A DNA stretch of 64,000 nt from Phoronis australis (lineage: Eukaryota; Phoronida; Phoronidae), in assembly GCA_002633005.1 (NCBI GenBank), contig NMRA01000254.1, forward strand, positions 62,001 through 126,000, written 5' to 3'. Both the position numbers and the translations under genes were made by a program. Below the pieces are notes generated by a model, which saw nothing but the letters and a program-made list of their open reading frames with translations, made no database searches and was not told where the DNA came from. Of the stretch, positions 58,301 to 61,539 are shown in pieces; position 1 is the first letter of the stretch; the number at the start of each line of letters is the position of its first letter.

Positions 58301-61174
58301 TTGTCTTTGTGCTAAGTCTTGAGACCGGGAACGATTATTGTTTGTAAAGATACTGAAACGACTGTTGCAGGAAATACAAGATGAGTTCCAACAACTGACG
58401 CCACAAGTAGAGAAGTGCGAAGAAGCAGGCCGCACATTGGCCGCGGTGTGTGGTGAGCCTGGCCAGGTTGAGATCGACAAACACATGGAAGATATCAGCT
58501 CAGCGCGGGAGGAGATTGAAGATGGGTTGAAGGAACGGCAGCAGGATCTGGACGAAGCCCTGGAGAGGGCGCAGCGGTTTGAGGAAACGATGAAGGTATG
58601 CGTTGTTCTTATGTGATGTGGGGGGAATGCAATGATTAGTTGAAACAGTGTTGTCTCAGTTCATGTGTCTTTCGTTATTTTGTGATGTACTTAACTTACA
58701 TCATATAGCAAGTTTAATTTGAAAACTGGTCGGAACAATGTTTATTTTAAAATTGGTTGGAACATAAGTTCTAATTGGAGTATACGTTTTTGTTGTCTTT
58801 GTAATTCTCCAGCAAATAATGAAAAATCATTCTTTTCGCGTGCTGAAAAGGTTTCCAAAAATTTGGATATATTTCTGTGATTTTGAGAGAAATGAAACTA
58901 GAGCACTAGATCAATGACAAATGTAAGTTTTGAAATAATCTGTCCCCAATTAATAGGCTGATGTACTGTTGTCTGTAATTGCAGGGCATCATGTCGTGGC
59001 TACCTAGACAAGAGGAGAAGCTGTCCCAGCTGAGTACCCCAGCCACCAACACACGCGCCCTCAGGATCCAGATTGAGGAAGCCAAGGTGTTGCGCCTGCA
59101 GGTGCACCCCAAGTGTGTTGAGGTAGAGTCCCTCAACCAGCAGGCGAATGAGTTGAGGAACCTGTCACCAGTGGGTGCTGAGGGACTGGCTGCACAGACG
59201 GACGAGGTCACAGACAGATGGAACAAACTGATCAAGGGCATCGCTGACCGAGAGGTGAGGGGACCTTGTTGAGTGATTATAATTTTGGTAACTTTTTTTG
59301 ACCTCTTCTTAATCTCTTGGTTATGTGAAGCAAATTCTCTAACATGCATTTTGAATGTTTGTTCAAGAAGTCATTAATAGTCAAGAAGTCATTATAATAG
59401 TCAAGAAGTCATTATTATAGAAACTGGATTACATTTCACTCTGCCTTGTACATTCAAATGTCCAACATAGGGAAGTAATTGACAAAGACAACAGTTAATC
59501 TTCGATAATATGTATGAAATTTCTTCCTTTCAGCATCAACTGCAGAAGAACCTAGTACGGTTGGGAGAGTTAGACCACGCTCTGGACGACACCATAGGTC
59601 TGCTGCAACAGCTGGAACAGGACTTGTCAGAAATGGACAGTATCTACGGTGACCCAAGATTCATCGAAACTCATCTGAAGAAAATCAAGGTAGAATTCTC
59701 AATTCTTTGGATTCTAACAATAAGTTTTAAAATTTCGTATGCATATCGTTTGTACAAAGATCGAGTTGTCCAAGGTTTTGAAAATAACTAAACCTGTTAT
59801 TTGAGTTTATTCATTGTTCATTCCACACACTGTTTCTCGTTTGTGGCTAAAATTGATATTTGTTACTTTGTGAAATTTGTGGTTGAATATACGACTGTTG
59901 TTATTGAGTTTGTTTGACTTTTTGATTTTATTTTTCATGTTTCTTTGCTAACTGGTGACATTTTTGCTGAACTGTTATTTAAGCCTATGTTTTTGGGCAG
60001 TAGTCATTTTCACGGGTCCCGTTTTTTGAGAACCAGTTCGATGCTTTTTATTTAGTAGAGAAAACTGGTTCTCAAAATGCCGGACGCGTGTAAGTGACTA
60101 TCACACATTTTTGCAGCGACTGTTCTCAAGGTTGGAAATGTTGAGTTGTGATTGTCATAAAATGTAAGACTGATTAAAGCTTTGGCAGGCCAGGATTTTT
60201 TTTGTCGCCACATGGTTTTGCCAAAAATTTAATGATGAGAAACTTTTATGCCGTGTTATTCCTTTAGCTGATGCAGCAAGATCTGCTTAACTACTCACCC
60301 ATTGTCAAGTCGCTCAATGATGCCGTCACTGACATGATTAGTGCCGAGGGTGACCATAACAGGATGGTGTCGCCACTGTTGGAGAAGCAAGATGAACTCA
60401 ACACGCTCTGGGCATCTGTAGACATACTTGCCAGAGATCGGAAGAATGGCTTGGAGGACCAGCTGAGACAGGTATAACCATGGAATATAATATTATGCAA
60501 ACTTGGAGTGTGTATTCAAATTGCAATGAATGTCTAATAGATTGTACAAAATATTGGTTTAATCATTTGTCAAAGTTTTCGGGTTATCACATTGTGTTTC
60601 AATTGGTTTTGTTTGCTTAAATTTTATTTTGTCGCAGTTGTGTAGTTTGAAGATCTACCAAATTCACTAGAAAAAGCTCTATTTAAATATCCATAATCTT
60701 TCGCAGACATCGAGCAATATTGAAGCGCCGTTGTCACTACTTCGTCGTTCAAAAATCCTATCACTATTAATTTGGCTCATTTCTTATCCTGGATATGAAT
60801 TTTTAAATGCTTGCTTCTCTCCTTTCTTGGCAATTGCAATTGCTGTTGTAATATCCTTGTTTTCTCATCTGAAAGCATAATATATAACAATGACCCTATG
60901 GCATGGTATTTATTCGTAGCAGTTTGCAGCTTACGCATCAGTGAAATTTACTGCTCTTCATCCTAAACACAAACATTACTAAAATTGTTGTACCTTTAAA
61001 AACTACTTTGTCATGTAGCTAACCGTGCTTGTTGATGTCTTGCAGGCTAAGGCATTCATGGGGGAGGTGGAAGATCTCATCTACTGGTTCGGTGACTTCA
61101 GGAATAAGCTCAAGTCTGCTCAGCCCCTCGGTGCTCTACCAGAAACTGCCAACAAACAGTTTGGACGGTTCATG
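10302..61174 (+). CDS. MACF1/DST-like: Spectraplakin (MACF1/dystonin/Shot family), multi-exon, 3'-incomplete
   Basis: This gene-level entry covers the exons listed below. Spectraplakins are giant cytoplasmic linkers that connect actin, microtubules and adhesion or intermediate-filament sites. Reading the exons in phase gives about 2,500 codons: a partial plakin domain with spectrin-type helices and an inserted SH3 fold, a plectin-repeat region, then a spectrin-repeat rod. The rod resembles the vertebrate MACF1/dystonin rod in detail, with a CGEP motif and a PLG.LPETA motif at corresponding places. Placing plectin repeats between plakin domain and spectrin rod is known for MACF1b/BPAG1b-type and Shot isoforms; plectin and desmoplakin have no such rod after the repeats. 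CH domains are not seen, and the C-terminal EF-hand/GAS2 region must lie to the right of the window. Two short plakin segments are missing from the model, about 40 residues before 21898 and about 15 residues before 25740. Confidence 0.95.
10353..19487 (+). other. Long first intron of the model (9.1 kb)
   Basis: No + strand exon was recognised. A half-copy of the GGGGCGGATCC repeat is at about 11995 and a fuller one at 17500. Minus-strand exon-like stretches at 13.2-14.3 kb are described under findings. An AAAAAC-rich run lies at 15548-15570. Confidence 0.55.
17500..17632. repeat. GGGGCGGATCC-family repeat
   Basis: It starts AGGGGCGGATCCAGGATTTT and ends near GTCTGGATCCCATTG. It shares its terminus with the 3626 element. 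Confidence 0.5.
19488..19613 (+). CDS. MACF1/DST-like: Plakin-domain exon (spectrin-type repeat)
   Basis: This 42-codon exon is in phase 0/0, with acceptor TTTACTTTGTAG and donor GAG|GTAATG. It follows directly on the W-I-E-D-T-Q end of the previous exon. The piece IESAMGKQGEFHDKINAF corresponds to the VESHLENHKNVHRAIEEF-type helix of plakins. Glycine-rich and cysteine-containing residues in the linker (FWCTRRG) replace the usual EWGSDLPS, so the sequence has drifted. A longer open frame runs on into the intron but has no homology beyond 19613. Confidence 0.8.
19719..20849 (+). repeat. Tandem 0.55-kb duplicated block with an N at the junction
   Basis: Copy 1 (19719-20274) and copy 2 (20276-20849) begin TTGTCGTGTGCGACxTCGTA and end GGCAAGGCATGTATGTCTAC. 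They differ by scattered substitutions and small indels. The single N (20275) lies exactly between them. This looks like two alleles placed side by side in the assembly rather than a biological duplication. The open frames inside (about 130-170 codons) have no recognisable protein. Confidence 0.85.
21898..21945 (+). CDS. MACF1/DST-like: Short plakin-domain exon
   Basis: This is a 16-codon exon in phase 0/0, with acceptor CATTTTCAG and donor TCT|GTAAGT. It encodes STEQLVEVNQSLSWLS. This lines up with the FVSRATNELIWLNEKE helix that starts a plakin spectrin repeat; the L.WL core is kept. The acidic stretch that normally follows is not in this exon, and no exon carrying it was found before 25740. 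Small size limits certainty, but splice sites, phase and order all agree. Confidence 0.7.
21946..25739 (+). other. Intron, no exon recognised
   Basis: It holds a family B repeat at 24700. The plakin alignment predicts about 15 acidic residues to be encoded here, but no phase-0 exon of that kind was found. Confidence 0.5.
24700..24869 (+). repeat. Dispersed repeat family B, 3' part
   Basis: It contains TTTTACTAAAGAGACACAGT and TTTTATAGGCTTTCCTCTTT, and ends CTGACTAAAGACACAG, matching the 3' block of the 31024 copy. Confidence 0.55.
25740..25811 (+). CDS. MACF1/DST-like: Plakin-domain exon
   Basis: This is a 24-codon exon in phase 0/0, with acceptor CCTTTTTACAG and donor CAG|GTAAGA. It begins KMVSKKQVCLETLM, aligning with the NIARKKDYHAELMREL helix of dystonin's plakin domain (KK and LM kept), and ends DIEKRYQ. 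It supplies the helix before the Q-W-x-W helix encoded at 32013. Confidence 0.75.
25972..26099. mobile_element. MITE-like element, family D
   Basis: Left arm GTTCTGTAGACGCAACGAAC and right arm AGTTTCTTGCGTCTACGGAAC are inverted repeats with a few mismatches, about 125 bp apart. A related pair occurs at 3058-3201. It lies just to the left of the 26137 palindrome. Confidence 0.55.
26127..26217. mobile_element. 71-bp palindromic MITE with 20-bp TIRs and 10-bp target duplication
   Basis: Perfect 20-bp inverted repeats CTCGCTGGTTCCCTGCGTGC (26137-26156) and its complement (26188-26207) enclose 31 bp. Perfect direct repeats AGTCTTTGGC flank both ends (26127-26136 and 26208-26217). A 9-10 bp duplication is typical of Mutator-like elements, but the superfamily is inferred from length alone. 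The perfect arms and duplication suggest a recent insertion. Confidence 0.8.
27247..27338 (+). repeat. Direct repeat, 37 bp, spaced 55 bp
   Basis: ATCCCGGCCAGTGGCTTGGA...CAATCAGGCC at 27247-27283 recurs at 27302-27338 with two mismatches. Confidence 0.85.
28319..28342 (+). other. Possible eight-codon microexon
   Basis: The segment encoding VNVTPLGK has a pyrimidine-rich acceptor (TTTCTCACCTTCCTCACAG) and donor AAG|GTGAGG, and is phase 0/0 within a phase-0 intron. There is no homology to test it. It would insert between the exons ending at 25811 and starting at 29796. Confidence 0.2.
28638..28722. mobile_element. Palindromic MITE, family A, degenerate copy
   Basis: Core TAGCCAGTTTGATGCCTTTA followed by GAGAAACTGGTTCTCAAAA matches the centres of the 37961 and 60001 copies. 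The outer arms are eroded. Confidence 0.5.
29796..29906 (+). CDS. MACF1/DST-like: Plakin-domain exon, helix leading into the QWxW motif
   Basis: This is a 37-codon open exon in phase 0/0, with acceptor TGCAATTTCAG and consensus donor AAG|GTGAGT. It encodes a basic loop (RKNLFVPVPKTS) followed by NNVREFVKSLK. Joined to the next exon it makes a continuous amphipathic helix ending in HSQWAWL, the position of HPARLTIEAYRAAMQTQW in dystonin. The first half has no clear counterpart and is longer than usual. The call rests on splice quality, phase and helix continuity. Confidence 0.65.
31024..31482 (+). repeat. Dispersed repeat family B, full copy
   Basis: It shares an ordered series of blocks with 61540-62040: a 5' block (AAGGTTTTGTAGGAACCTAG ... 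TGAAACTTTTAGATA ... GTTGGGAATCGTTTTTTAAA), and a 3' block (TTTTACTAAAAGGACATAGT ... TTCTATAGACTTTCTACTTT ... GCTAAATGTGTAG). The short open frames inside it are not genes. Confidence 0.65.
31741..31974 (+). mobile_element. Non-LTR reverse-transcriptase remnant with CTAT-repeat tail
   Basis: From 31741 the + strand reads ALTFIIILSLMEGVFPHLLK then IAKVIPVFRQNDLDDSVLPS and YRLISYMSL before a stop at 31888. This is the N-terminal RT motif region (F..LK.AKVIP.FK..D....YRPIS.L) of LINE-type elements. Only about 80 bases later come AATAAA and a CTAT microsatellite (31953-31970), a common LINE 3' end. The bulk of the element is therefore missing by internal deletion. It lies in the intron just upstream of the QWAWL exon. 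Confidence 0.75.
31953..31970 (+). repeat. (CTAT) microsatellite, LINE tail
   Basis: Four and a half CTAT units directly follow AATAAA. They are read as the 3' tail of the RT remnant. Confidence 0.85.
32013..32108 (+). CDS. MACF1/DST-like: Plakin-domain exon with conserved QWAWL motif
   Basis: This is a 32-codon exon in phase 0/0, with acceptor AACTATTCACAG and donor AAG|GTAAGA. The residues SQWAWLRELQQCAMIH match the TQWSWILQLCQCVEQH signature of plakin domains, one of the best-conserved family motifs. It ends NAAQYHK, like the ENTAYF segment that precedes the next exon in relatives. Confidence 0.92.
33018..33137 (+). CDS. MACF1/DST-like: Plakin-domain exon before the SH3 insertion
   Basis: This is a 40-codon exon in phase 0/0, with acceptor CCTTCATTTCAG and donor ACA|GTAAGT. 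It starts FFLDVDHCQQGLESL and ends FDIILEDLT. It corresponds to the FFNDAKEATDYLRNL to SIHKLEDL helix pair of dystonin. The KKLKSRNELM turn replaces the usual RKYSCDRS. Confidence 0.92.
33408..33554 (+). CDS. MACF1/DST-like: Plakin-domain exon: helix plus start of SH3 fold
   Basis: This is a 49-codon exon in phase 0/0, with acceptor TTTGTTTTAG and donor GAG|GTAAAC. The first 22 codons finish a spectrin-type helix. Then SIVPIRWRFQQPTKDVQVTA matches the connector and first SH3 strand of plakins (IVQLKPRNP...). ALADYHDDE is the SH3 ALYDY-like motif. In plakins this SH3 sits inside a spectrin repeat and packs against it. Confidence 0.93.
34326..34385 (+). CDS. MACF1/DST-like: SH3 fold exon, middle strands
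   Basis: This is a 20-codon exon in phase 0/0 between CTTTCCACAG and AAG|GTAAGG. NIVTEGEAYTLLDNSDTFWK is the SH3 n-Src/diverging-turn segment with a single W. The equivalent region in dystonin has one W in the same place (KWKV). This supports a plakin-type SH3 rather than a canonical WW-containing one. Confidence 0.93.
34530..34621 (+). CDS. MACF1/DST-like: SH3 fold exon, last strands (FLIPP motif)
   Basis: This 92-nt exon runs from phase 0 to phase 2, with acceptor CCTCTTCAG and donor CACAG|GTGAGT. VKDRSGQELSAPGALFLIPP matches V.SPTGNEAMVPSVCFTVPPP of dystonin, the end of the SH3. REAVDGLH then restarts the interrupted spectrin helix. The last codon is completed by the first base of the next exon. 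Confidence 0.94.
35056..35161 (+). CDS. MACF1/DST-like: Plakin-domain exon after the SH3
   Basis: This 106-nt exon runs from phase 2 to phase 0, with acceptor ATCTGTTACAG and donor AAG|GTACTG. It completes a Ser codon and encodes LRGLLKSVWRLAVKVFRAL followed by a basic helix ending TSLQK. It fits the helix that reads [20 protein letters not shown] in dystonin, though similarity here is limited to the hydrophobic pattern. Confidence 0.85.
35162..36559 (+). other. Intron, no exon recognised
   Basis: It contains a GGGGC-family fragment near 35310-35390. The 98-codon open frame at 36117-36413 lacks a matching acceptor/donor pair and spectrin-like pattern. The flanking exons align contiguously with dystonin, so no exon is expected. 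Confidence 0.6.
36560..36740 (+). CDS. MACF1/DST-like: Plakin-domain exon, last recognisable spectrin repeat
   Basis: This 181-nt exon runs from phase 0 to phase 1, with acceptor TCAATGTAG and donor CAAG|GTAAGT. SLDRDGRDIVLNHLHDMVEK resembles the PGEHQQVLSNLQSRFEDFL helix that starts the repeat after the SH3 in dystonin. AYVDFSEVFQDLYRGI is the following helix. After this exon the model passes straight to the plectin-repeat linker, so the later plakin repeats of vertebrate proteins appear to be absent or very diverged. Confidence 0.9.
36851..36960 (+). repeat. Dispersed repeat family B, degenerate 3' fragment
   Basis: It ends GTTTGGCTAAATGTACAGACC, like the family B terminus. The rest is weakly similar. 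Confidence 0.35.
37293..37363 (+). CDS. MACF1/DST-like: Plakin to plectin-repeat linker exon
   Basis: This 71-nt exon runs from phase 1 to phase 0, with acceptor TGCACTTACAG and donor GAG|GTAAGT. It encodes a charged helix (NPEAVKQEWDEVGKVIRKFE). It fits in phase between neighbours. It is too short and generic to assign to a defined repeat. Confidence 0.88.
37778..37899 (+). CDS. MACF1/DST-like: Linker exon before plectin repeats
   Basis: This 122-nt exon runs from phase 0 to phase 2, with acceptor GTTACTTTGCAG and donor GACAA|GTATGT. It encodes a polar, Ser/His-rich segment (DCSEDSLNESFQSHSHVL) and then GGERFVTKAYIDK. The segment looks unstructured and matches no domain I recognise. It is placed by phase and position. 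Confidence 0.88.
37961..38060. mobile_element. Palindromic MITE, family A, second copy
   Basis: It begins TAGTCACTTACAGGGATTCC, has GTGAACCAGTT and AACTGGTTCTC arms, and ends GGGACACCTGTAAGTTA. It has the same length and layout as the 60001 copy, with several substitutions. It sits about 60 bp downstream of the exon ending at 37899. Confidence 0.65.
38519..38842 (+). CDS. MACF1/DST-like: Exon encoding linker and start of plectin repeats
   Basis: This 324-nt exon runs from phase 2 to phase 2, with acceptor TTCCGTTTCAG and donor TATAG|GTACGC. Codons 1-75 or so form an acidic linker rich in Pro, Glu and Val (IEHPPPEEDV, ENIIETEVVEDV). The end holds a plectin-repeat start, ITGVIDPSNSNNVISLFDAV then EKGILD..NGIYR. 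The repeat is cut by the intron and resumes with NPVTGEEIQ at 41215, an in-phase join that gives the canonical NGIYRNPVTG sequence. Confidence 0.93.
39447..40545 (-). mobile_element. Non-LTR retrotransposon 3' fragment with RNase H domain, antisense in intron
   Basis: Read on the minus strand from about 40542 to 39496, one frame is open except for a single TGA at 39877-39879 (about 347 codons). It starts in what looks like the end of a reverse-transcriptase thumb (MRIVTSGARPTPVDSLQYWL). An RNase H domain follows: ATDGSLRDDTTAWAAVAW (first Asp), FRAECEAYEDALVLL (Glu), FLLTDSLSLISRL (Asp). After the stop comes IPGHCGISFNVKADELAG, with the final His and Asp. All catalytic residues are present. 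The element is 5'-truncated (a stop precedes 40542) and broken. It sits in the intron that splits a plectin repeat. The clade is not assignable from this piece. Confidence 0.85.
41215..43351 (+). CDS. MACF1/DST-like: Large plectin-repeat exon (2,137 nt)
   Basis: This is the largest exon in the window, 1 + 712 codons, phase 2 to phase 0, with acceptor GATATTTTTAG and donor GAG|GTATGT. It carries many plectin-type units with the pattern DP.TG..LS..EA...GLI.P: NPVTGEEIQIVEAMEKGLI, DPRTGADLSPEQAVKTGVI, DPSTGKPTSLAHAIDSGLF, HPETGDKLSVAEAIGQGII and others. In plectin and desmoplakin such repeats form modules that bind intermediate filaments; in spectraplakins lacking that partner the role is less clear. 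Two adjacent blocks, 41945-42487 and 42488-43030, are diverged copies of each other. The tail (VNEDLSWLAELENKMA) turns helical and leads into the spectrin rod. Codons before 41215 in the same open frame are intron. Confidence 0.97.
43352..44041 (+). other. Intron, nothing recognised
   Basis: This AT-rich intron has a phase-0 boundary between the plectin-repeat exon and the rod. No repeats or exons were seen. Confidence 0.7.
44042..44209 (+). CDS. MACF1/DST-like: Start of spectrin rod
   Basis: This is a 56-codon exon in phase 0/0, with acceptor TTCCTCTCAG and donor GCT|GTAAGT. It encodes a highly charged helix (EFSKKEAEMSRDIENALGTV, then EERKNANLLEDEERQLNRLR). It begins the continuous helical rod after the plectin repeats. 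It may be a coiled linker rather than a full spectrin repeat. Confidence 0.94.
44670..44829 (+). repeat. Dispersed repeat family C, partial
   Basis: It contains TTGTCTGATGGTTGCTTTGA and GATGTCTGCCATATCGTGTC. It lies just upstream of the 44859 exon. Confidence 0.5.
44859..45035 (+). CDS. MACF1/DST-like: Spectrin-repeat exon
   Basis: This is a 59-codon exon in phase 0/0, with acceptor TTGTGTTGTACAG and donor AAG|GTAAAT. AEKFSDWLKEAGKKVSQM has the helix-A tryptophan typical of spectrin repeats. The rest is charged helix ending EQAESLK. Confidence 0.95.
45262..45300 (+). repeat. Short tandem GATCACAGACCACCT repeat
   Basis: Two and a half units of GATCACAGACCACCT, ending in GATCATAGG. It is intronic. 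Confidence 0.8.
45590..45760 (+). repeat. About 43-bp imperfect tandem repeat, about 4 copies
   Basis: The unit contains TCAGAAGCAAACAAAGTCTT and CTATCACATTCACTGG. The first copy is most diverged. The open frames here reflect the repeat, not a gene. Confidence 0.85.
45938..46131 (+). repeat. Dispersed repeat family C, diverged
   Basis: It contains AATTTCGGACAAAAATTG, TTTTTCAGTTTTGAAAGG and ATGTCTGTGTCCTAAATTGA, in family C order. Confidence 0.4.
46246..46329 (+). CDS. MACF1/DST-like: Short spectrin-repeat exon
   Basis: This is a 28-codon exon in phase 0/0, with acceptor CGCTACTACTAG and donor AAG|GTTAGT. ALAEEIAAHEPQLSKLHHDG resembles helix B of a spectrin repeat. It links the neighbouring exons without a frame change. 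Confidence 0.9.
46420..46700 (+). repeat. Dispersed repeat family B, 5' part
   Basis: It begins AAGGTTGTATAGAACCCTAG and includes TGAAACTTTCAGATAGTAT and GTTGGGCATTGTTTTTTAAA. The 3' block is not recognisable here. Confidence 0.55.
47011..47332 (+). CDS. MACF1/DST-like: Spectrin-repeat exon
   Basis: This 322-nt exon runs from phase 0 to phase 1, with acceptor TGTACTTGCAG and donor AAAG|GTAAGT. It encodes about one repeat length: a linker with PTPVSEVKREP, a helix (TLDCLQGNFDNLLAECSEVM) and an Ala/Leu-rich helix (LARAKAEFNKLAQQLENSV). The usual tryptophan of helix A is not present in this stretch. An upstream open frame extends into the intron and should not be counted. Confidence 0.94.
47654..47678. 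other. Unresolved base (N) between short direct repeats
   Basis: TAGCATGAC occurs on both sides of the N at 47669, suggesting a join or gap-closing artefact. It lies in an intron; the exons on both sides are intact. Confidence 0.6.
47826..47906 (+). CDS. MACF1/DST-like: Short spectrin-repeat exon
   Basis: This 81-nt exon runs from phase 1 to phase 1, with acceptor GCTGTTGCAG and donor CGCG|GTACGT. It encodes GEIADEVKHLEDLKKAGEGV followed by KQKLQQR. Both junctions create Gly codons (G|GT). The preceding intron holds the unresolved base at 47669. Confidence 0.92.
48218..48473 (+). repeat. 32-bp minisatellite, 8 copies
   Basis: The unit begins TCTGGTGTTCAAGGGCATCT and ends ATTAAATGGTAA. Eight end-to-end copies span exactly 256 bp. 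All read alike except copy 6 (48378-48409), where AAGGG is ATGGG. It lies in the intron before the 48996 exon. Confidence 0.95.
48996..49711 (+). CDS. MACF1/DST-like: Long spectrin-rod exon, two or more repeats
   Basis: This 716-nt exon runs from phase 1 to phase 0, with acceptor AATTATTTCAG and donor GAG|GTAGGA. It encodes 238 codons of heptad-patterned helix. Helix-A signatures are DRMLDWALTAGQDIDTMSPI (followed by SLDPDILKQQLRDHK) and VETWIASAVGALKTAATAPG. GKWNDVADMLVEVI is a helix-C end. It includes two typical repeat starts with W and the P..DP...QQ linker seen in spectraplakin rods. Confidence 0.97.
50308..50427 (+). CDS. MACF1/DST-like: Spectrin-repeat exon, helix A/B
   Basis: This is a 40-codon exon in phase 0/0, with acceptor TCCACTTTAG and donor AAG|GTCAGT. 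FIEYLDKAEAHLLQADPVSI continues as DPETVAVQVQEHK, the conserved helix-A end and linker of spectraplakin repeats. Tyr replaces the usual Trp in helix A. Confidence 0.95.
50490..50722 (+). repeat. Dispersed repeat family C
   Basis: It contains TCTCACCAATTATGGG, CTGATGGTAACTGTGGTC and CACTTGTCTGCCATATAGTG, in the same order as the copy at 52764. Confidence 0.55.
50964..51290 (+). CDS. MACF1/DST-like: Spectrin-repeat exon
   Basis: This is a 109-codon exon in phase 0/0, with acceptor TGTGTTCTAG and donor AAG|GTAAGG. It completes one repeat (helices B and C) and starts the next: SFNETQGDLSTWLQEIEAEI is a textbook helix A. It ends AADEIKKQVDQVK, the B-helix start. Confidence 0.97.
52204..52413 (+). 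CDS. MACF1/DST-like: Spectrin-repeat exon
   Basis: This is a 70-codon exon in phase 0/0, with acceptor TCACCTTTTAG and consensus donor GAG|GTGAGT. It starts QSLRFIDDHKPLVEDLGNTG (helix B) and continues through ELINLCSEEEGATIKSSLYD to helix C, ending INELEEAFRAATTE. It joins in phase over a 4-kb intron to the VGDTVDGLLEELHLL helix. Confidence 0.96.
52764..52986 (+). repeat. Dispersed repeat family C
   Basis: It contains TCTCACCAATTGTGGACAAA, CTGATGGTTGCTGTGGTACA and CACTTGTCTGCCATATTGTA. It directly abuts the GGGGC-family repeat at 52987. Confidence 0.55.
52987..53127. repeat. GGGGCGGATCC-family repeat
   Basis: It starts CAGGGGCAGATCCAGGATTT and contains a second partial motif (CCAGGATTTTGCTGGTC) and G tracts. 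It lies within the 4-kb intron of the rod region. Confidence 0.5.
56446..56668 (+). CDS. MACF1/DST-like: Spectrin-repeat exon
   Basis: This 223-nt exon runs from phase 0 to phase 1, with acceptor TCTCTGATAG and donor GATG|GTAAGG. VDGLLEELHLLNDQVACAEP is helix A and linker, with Leu in place of Trp. LQEQLAENKDLIDDLASRQE is helix B. Confidence 0.96.
57254..57486 (+). CDS. MACF1/DST-like: Spectrin-repeat exon
   Basis: This 233-nt exon runs from phase 1 to phase 0, with acceptor TGTTTTCCATCAG and donor AAG|GTAGGT. It ends one repeat with LEAAQRFWTIYNDLMAALHD. The next linker and helix B follow as DQPHVESDGVKKQQQELK. This aligns with the FW...DPSVVKQQQEAA segment of human MACF1. A longer open frame extends into the upstream intron and is not exon. 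Confidence 0.97.
58371..58595 (+). CDS. MACF1/DST-like: Spectrin-repeat exon with CGEP motif
   Basis: This is a 75-codon exon in phase 0/0, with acceptor ACTGTTGCAG and donor AAG|GTATGC. EAGRTLAAVCGEPGQVEIDK matches the [20 protein letters not shown] segment of MACF1, where CGEP is conserved. Helix C (KERQQDLDEALERAQRFEET) follows. This is strong evidence for spectraplakin rather than another spectrin family protein. Confidence 0.98.
58985..59254 (+). CDS. MACF1/DST-like: Spectrin-repeat exon
   Basis: This is a 90-codon exon in phase 0/0, with acceptor TGTAATTGCAG and donor GAG|GTGAGG. GIMSWLPRQEEKLSQLSTPA is helix A plus linker. Helix B begins LRIQIEEAKVLRLQVHP and helix C contains VTDRWNKLIKGIADRE. 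It aligns through its length with the MACF1 repeat reading VFDWVDIAGGKLASMSPIG. Confidence 0.98.
59363..59418 (+). repeat. Short tandem repeat TCAAGAAGTCATTA, 3 copies
   Basis: Three copies of a roughly 20-bp unit (TCAAGAAGTCATTATAATAG) are followed by non-repeated sequence. It is intronic. Confidence 0.8.
59534..59689 (+). CDS. MACF1/DST-like: Spectrin-repeat exon
   Basis: This is a 52-codon exon in phase 0/0, with acceptor CTTCCTTTCAG and donor AAG|GTAGAA. HQLQKNLVRLGELDHALDDT aligns with [20 protein letters not shown] of MACF1. YGDPRFIETHLKKIK aligns with GGDPKAIEIELAKHH. The helix-A Trp is replaced (LLQQLEQDL). Confidence 0.98.
60001..60100. mobile_element. 100-bp palindromic MITE, family A
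   Basis: The left half (GTCATTTTCACGGGTCCCG, then GAGAACCAGTT) and right half (AACTGGTTCTC, then CGGACGCGTGTAAGTGAC) are near-complementary along their whole length. The element is bounded by TA on both sides. This fits a Tc1/mariner-type foldback element, which is an inference. Related copies are at 37961 and 28638. It lies in the intron before the 60268 exon. Confidence 0.7.
60268..60471 (+). CDS. MACF1/DST-like: Spectrin-repeat exon
   Basis: This is a 68-codon exon in phase 0/0, with acceptor TATTCCTTTAG and donor CAG|GTATAA. It holds helix B (DLLNYSPIVKSLNDAVTDMI) and helix C. DELNTLWASVDILARDRKNG matches the EVLNQRWQNVLEKTEQRKQQ helix of MACF1. Confidence 0.97.
61046..61174 (+). CDS. 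MACF1/DST-like: Spectrin-repeat exon, last certain exon
   Basis: This is a 43-codon exon in phase 0/0, with acceptor GATGTCTTGCAG and donor ATG|GTAGGC. AKAFMGEVEDLIYWFGDFRN is helix A; the linker AQPLGALPETANKQFGRF aligns with SKPLGGLPETAKEQLNVH of MACF1. In relatives the next residues begin EVCAAFEAKE; no exon of that kind is visible before 64000, except possibly the six-codon candidate at 62887. Confidence 0.97.
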
Positions 61175-61539
61175 GTAGGCCATATTTCTCTTACGTTGAT
61201 TATTCATGATTTAGTTGTCAGCCATAGCCTTGTTTTTCATGTTTTTGTGCTGCCATTAACCCATTAGCACTGAAGTGACAAATGTGATACTGTAAATAGA
61301 TAAAGGTCTTTGTTCATTTGGCTGTGGAACATCGAATGAAGGTTGAGTCCTATTGGAGTTACTTGGTAGTCACCAGCGAGTGTGACTTATGCTTGGAAAG
61401 TTTCCGTTGAAATGCACTGAAATGTCAAAGAAAGTTCAATAAAGATAAATGGTTTAGGATCAGCTTTGTGATACAGTATCAGTTTGTCATTGCAGTGTTT
61501 AAGCCGATGGTGATGGTTAGTTTTAATGATATATCCAGT

